From positions 496,001 to 560,000 of the forward strand of contig NC_016887.1 of the NCBI RefSeq assembly GCF_000284035.1: a stretch of 64,000 bases of DNA, given 5' to 3'. The position numbers and the translations under genes were made by a program. The notes beneath the pieces are model-generated. The model did not search any database and was not told the DNA's origin. It saw only the letters and a program-made list of their open reading frames with translations. Below are positions 63,961 through 64,000 of this stretch, in pieces. This DNA is from Nocardia cyriacigeorgica GUH-2. GTDB taxonomy: Bacteria > Actinomycetota > Actinomycetes > Mycobacteriales > Mycobacteriaceae. How positions within the stretch are numbered: the first letter of the stretch is position 1; every line of letters starts with the position of its first letter.

Positions 63961-64000
63961 GTGGCACTCGAAATCGATCTGTCCGGACGCGTCGTTCTGG
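63961..64000 (+). CDS. Start of a divergent SDR gene (Rv3549c-like), cut by window edge
   Basis: Only 13 codons are present: GTG then ALEIDLSGRVVL, the start of a Rossmann fold typical of short-chain dehydrogenases. In M. tuberculosis the SDR gene Rv3549c is divergent from echA20 (Rv3550), the same arrangement. Upstream AGGTTA is next to the KstR2 box, so the leader would be very short. Confidence 0.6.
   Translation, partial: MALEIDLSGRVVL

Overview
The window is high-G+C actinobacterial DNA. GTG starts are frequent, genes are tightly coupled (ATGA/GTGA overlaps), and mycolic-acid-bacterium families are present (KstR/KstR2 steroid regulons, EspG, DUF3558 lipoproteins, Scr1-type XRE/DUF397 pairs, OtsB-GH15). 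I infer a Nocardia-like member of the Mycobacteriales. Its main content is a large part of the cholesterol/steroid catabolic gene set known from Mycobacterium tuberculosis and Rhodococcus, in a different order and interrupted by unrelated genes.

Layout. 0-2.5 kb: 3' part of a trehalose-phosphate phosphatase/GH15 fusion gene (runs off the left edge). 2.6-10.6 kb: kstR, divergent from fadE34-fadE28-fadE29-chsH2-chsH1-ltp2, which remove the steroid side chain. 10.6-16.8 kb: TetR regulator, ZapE-type ATPase, and a DUF4129/MoxR/DUF58 membrane operon. 16.7-17.6 kb: a vapBC toxin-antitoxin module bracketed by two copies of a 42-nt palindromic repeat. 17.6-19.7 kb: MFS exporter and convergent AraC regulator. 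19.8-23.8 kb: type VII secretion accessory cassette (DUF4254, EspG, Pro/Gly-tailed substrate; divergent DUF3558 lipoprotein and small helical protein). 24-25 kb: Scr1-type XRE/DUF397 pair. 25.3-30.2 kb: accessory region of unknown small proteins, an SUKH-type immunity-like gene and a decayed CpnT-like toxin N-terminus joined out of frame to the tail of an immunity-like gene.

30.2-37.9 kb: chsH3-kstD, divergent from a KstD-family flavoprotein, a small Arg-rich ORF and hsaE-hsaG-hsaF (pyruvate/acetyl-CoA end of ring A/B breakdown). 37.9-40.2 kb: second vapBC, DUF1460 secreted amidase-like protein, YdeI-family protein. 40.2-45.6 kb: hsaA-D (ring A/B cleavage) divergent from kshA (9-alpha-hydroxylase) and a small Cys-rich protein. 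45.6-48.4 kb: DUF427 protein, MFS/MarR pair. 48.5-64 kb: the KstR2-type ring C/D (HIP) locus: fadD3, an enoyl-CoA hydratase, fadE31-32-33 on the minus strand; fadE30-ipdF, an unknown gene, kstR2-fadA6 on the plus strand; a Gfo/Idh oxidoreductase; then ipdC-ipdB-ipdA-echA20 on the minus strand and the first codons of a divergent SDR at the right edge.

How it works together. KstR boxes (TnnAACnnGTTnnA) lie in front of kstR/fadE34, kstD, the flavoprotein-hsaEGF operon, hsaA and kshA. KstR2 boxes (AGCAAnTGCTTGGT) lie in front of fadD3/fadE30, kstR2 and echA20/SDR. Side-chain beta-oxidation, ring opening (KstD + KshA, HsaAB, HsaC, HsaD, HsaE-G-F) and HIP degradation (FadD3, FadE30-33, IpdA-C, IpdF, EchA20, FadA6) are thus encoded within 64 kb. 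No tRNA, rRNA, CRISPR array or insertion sequence was seen.
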